DNA of 64,000 nucleotides from Saprospiraceae bacterium (GTDB lineage: Bacteria > Bacteroidota > Bacteroidia > Chitinophagales > Saprospiraceae): the NCBI GenBank assembly GCA_028279185.1, contig JANQSS010000111.1, positions 60,981-124,980 of the forward strand, in the 5' to 3' direction. Position 1 is the stretch's first letter. Each line of letters begins with the position of its first letter. Shown piece by piece: positions 63,705 through 64,000 of the stretch. The position numbers and the translations under genes were made by a program. Below the pieces are notes generated by a model. The model was not told the DNA's origin. It worked only from the letters and a program-made list of their open reading frames with translations, and searched no databases.

Positions 63705-63733
63705 AACTTTTATCAGCTTTTTAAAACGGACCG

Positions 63734-63741
63734 CAAAGATA
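63734..63741 (-). promoter_or_regulatory. Predicted rpmE2 -7 box (TATCTTTG)
   Basis: An exact TAnnTTTG match on the minus strand 29 nt before the ATG at 63704. Confidence 0.55.
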
Positions 63742-63834
63742 GTGTTTTATGTTGAAAATGTTTAACACCATAAATCTTAAATTTCGTTAATAACAGTAGT
63801 TTACTTTTATCTTAACATGAGTTTTAAAACAACG

Positions 63835-63867
63835 AAGCCCTGCGACAGCTAACGTGTCGCAGGGCTT
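63835..63867 (-). terminator. Intrinsic terminator of the edge gene
   Basis: A perfect 13-bp stem AAGCCCTGCGACA / TGTCGCAGGGCTT with a 7-nt loop. On the minus strand it lies 22 nt after the stop of the partial T9SS cargo gene. Confidence 0.85.
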
Positions 63868-63889
63868 TATGTTTGTGACATGACCCGAC

Positions 63890-64000
63890 TTACGTCCTGA
63901 TCTTCACAATTCGTTTCGATTGTACACCTTCATCTGTCTTCAGGATGATGGTATACGGTTGCGTCGGTAAGTCGCTGATGTCGATCTCAAATATCGGTAA
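63890..64000 (-). CDS. 3' end of a T9SS cargo gene (partial at window edge)
   Basis: The minus strand is open from the window end to a TAA at 63890-63892 (36 codons). The peptide (FEIDISDLPTQPYTIILKT, then QSKRIVKIRT at the end) is the last two strands of a type A T9SS sorting domain, as in the genes at 1478 and 39859. The rest of the protein lies beyond the window, so its role is unknown. Confidence 0.8.
   Translation of the reverse strand, partial: LPIFEIDISDLPTQPYTIILKTDEGVQSKRIVKIRT

Noticed and set aside
1..64000. tRNA, rRNA, CRISPR array, IS element or prophage
   Set aside because: No cloverleaf-like T-loop/acceptor combinations, regularly spaced repeats, transposase or phage genes were seen in the gaps or ORFs.

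Overview
The window reads as a chromosomal segment of a free-living Bacteroidota bacterium, most likely of the Saprospiria/Cytophagia type. Five things support this: repeated TAnnTTTG -7 promoter boxes without Shine-Dalgarno sequences; many secreted proteins with type IX secretion (T9SS) C-terminal sorting domains plus a T9SS plug-domain protein; the Bacteroidota-type GlmU-like protein next to a type B ribosomal protein L31; an RRM RNA-binding protein; and a SAM-I riboswitch in front of a methionine operon. No tRNA, rRNA, CRISPR array, insertion sequence or prophage was seen. Most of the window is ordinary, dense, housekeeping and secretome sequence.

Layout. 1-5.5 kb: a 5'-truncated alpha/beta hydrolase with TPR-like C-terminus, a secreted lectin-like T9SS cargo, and a fused CarboxypepD_reg/DUF3179 protein overlapping a truncated haemoglobin. 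5.6-9.25 kb: SAM-I riboswitch, an O-acyl-homoserine sulfhydrylase (MetZ type) and a MetX-aspartokinase fusion. 9.3-9.85 kb: a decayed CHAT-domain (caspase-like) gene on the minus strand, the only clear gene relic. 9.9-18.5 kb: class V aminotransferase, PqqB-like metallo-hydrolase lipoprotein with no canonical start codon, GH9 endoglucanase, DinB protein, M36 metallopeptidase. 18.5-30 kb: MscS channel, LpxD, LolA, asparagine synthetase with divergent AsnC-type regulator, LVIVD lipoprotein, beta-barrel protein, EEP-family phosphatase/nuclease, FtsK. 30-39 kb: CBS-domain protein, a very long hairpin, urocanate hydratase, arylsulfotransferase-like lipoprotein, RRM protein, alpha-oxoamine synthase (serine palmitoyltransferase-like), CysK/CBS-like enzyme behind a CRP-type palindrome, Cys/Lys-rich secreted protein. 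39-53 kb: M4 metallopeptidase, prohibitin-like protein, nucleotidyltransferase, T9SS plug-domain protein, two thioredoxin-fold proteins, fatty-acid hydroxylase, GT9 glycosyltransferase, TadA, VOC protein, Pcm. 53-64 kb: phosphohexomutase, a four-gene minus-strand block (lamin-tail T9SS protein, degenerate EEP protein, ElaA-like acetyltransferase, methyltransferase), a coiled-coil protein, MscL, a GlmU-like enzyme with a spermidine-synthase-like methyltransferase, L31, and the 3' end of another T9SS cargo gene at the right edge.

How the genes fit together. The sulfur/aspartate enzymes (riboswitch, MetZ, MetX-AK; separately the CysK/CBS-like enzyme) form a methionine/cysteine supply module. LpxD, LolA, GT9, GlmU-like, SPT-like and fatty-acid hydroxylase genes point to an outer membrane with lipid A and probably sphingolipids. 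GH9, M36, M4 and several T9SS cargo genes indicate polymer degradation outside the cell. Points most worth a second look are the CHAT pseudogene, the MetX-AK fusion lacking homoserine dehydrogenase, the 67-nt hairpin after hutU, the CRP-like palindrome at 38.5 kb, promoter boxes lying 5-6 nt from start codons (possible leaderless mRNAs), and genes whose only sensible starts are non-canonical. I see no convincing complete undescribed system.
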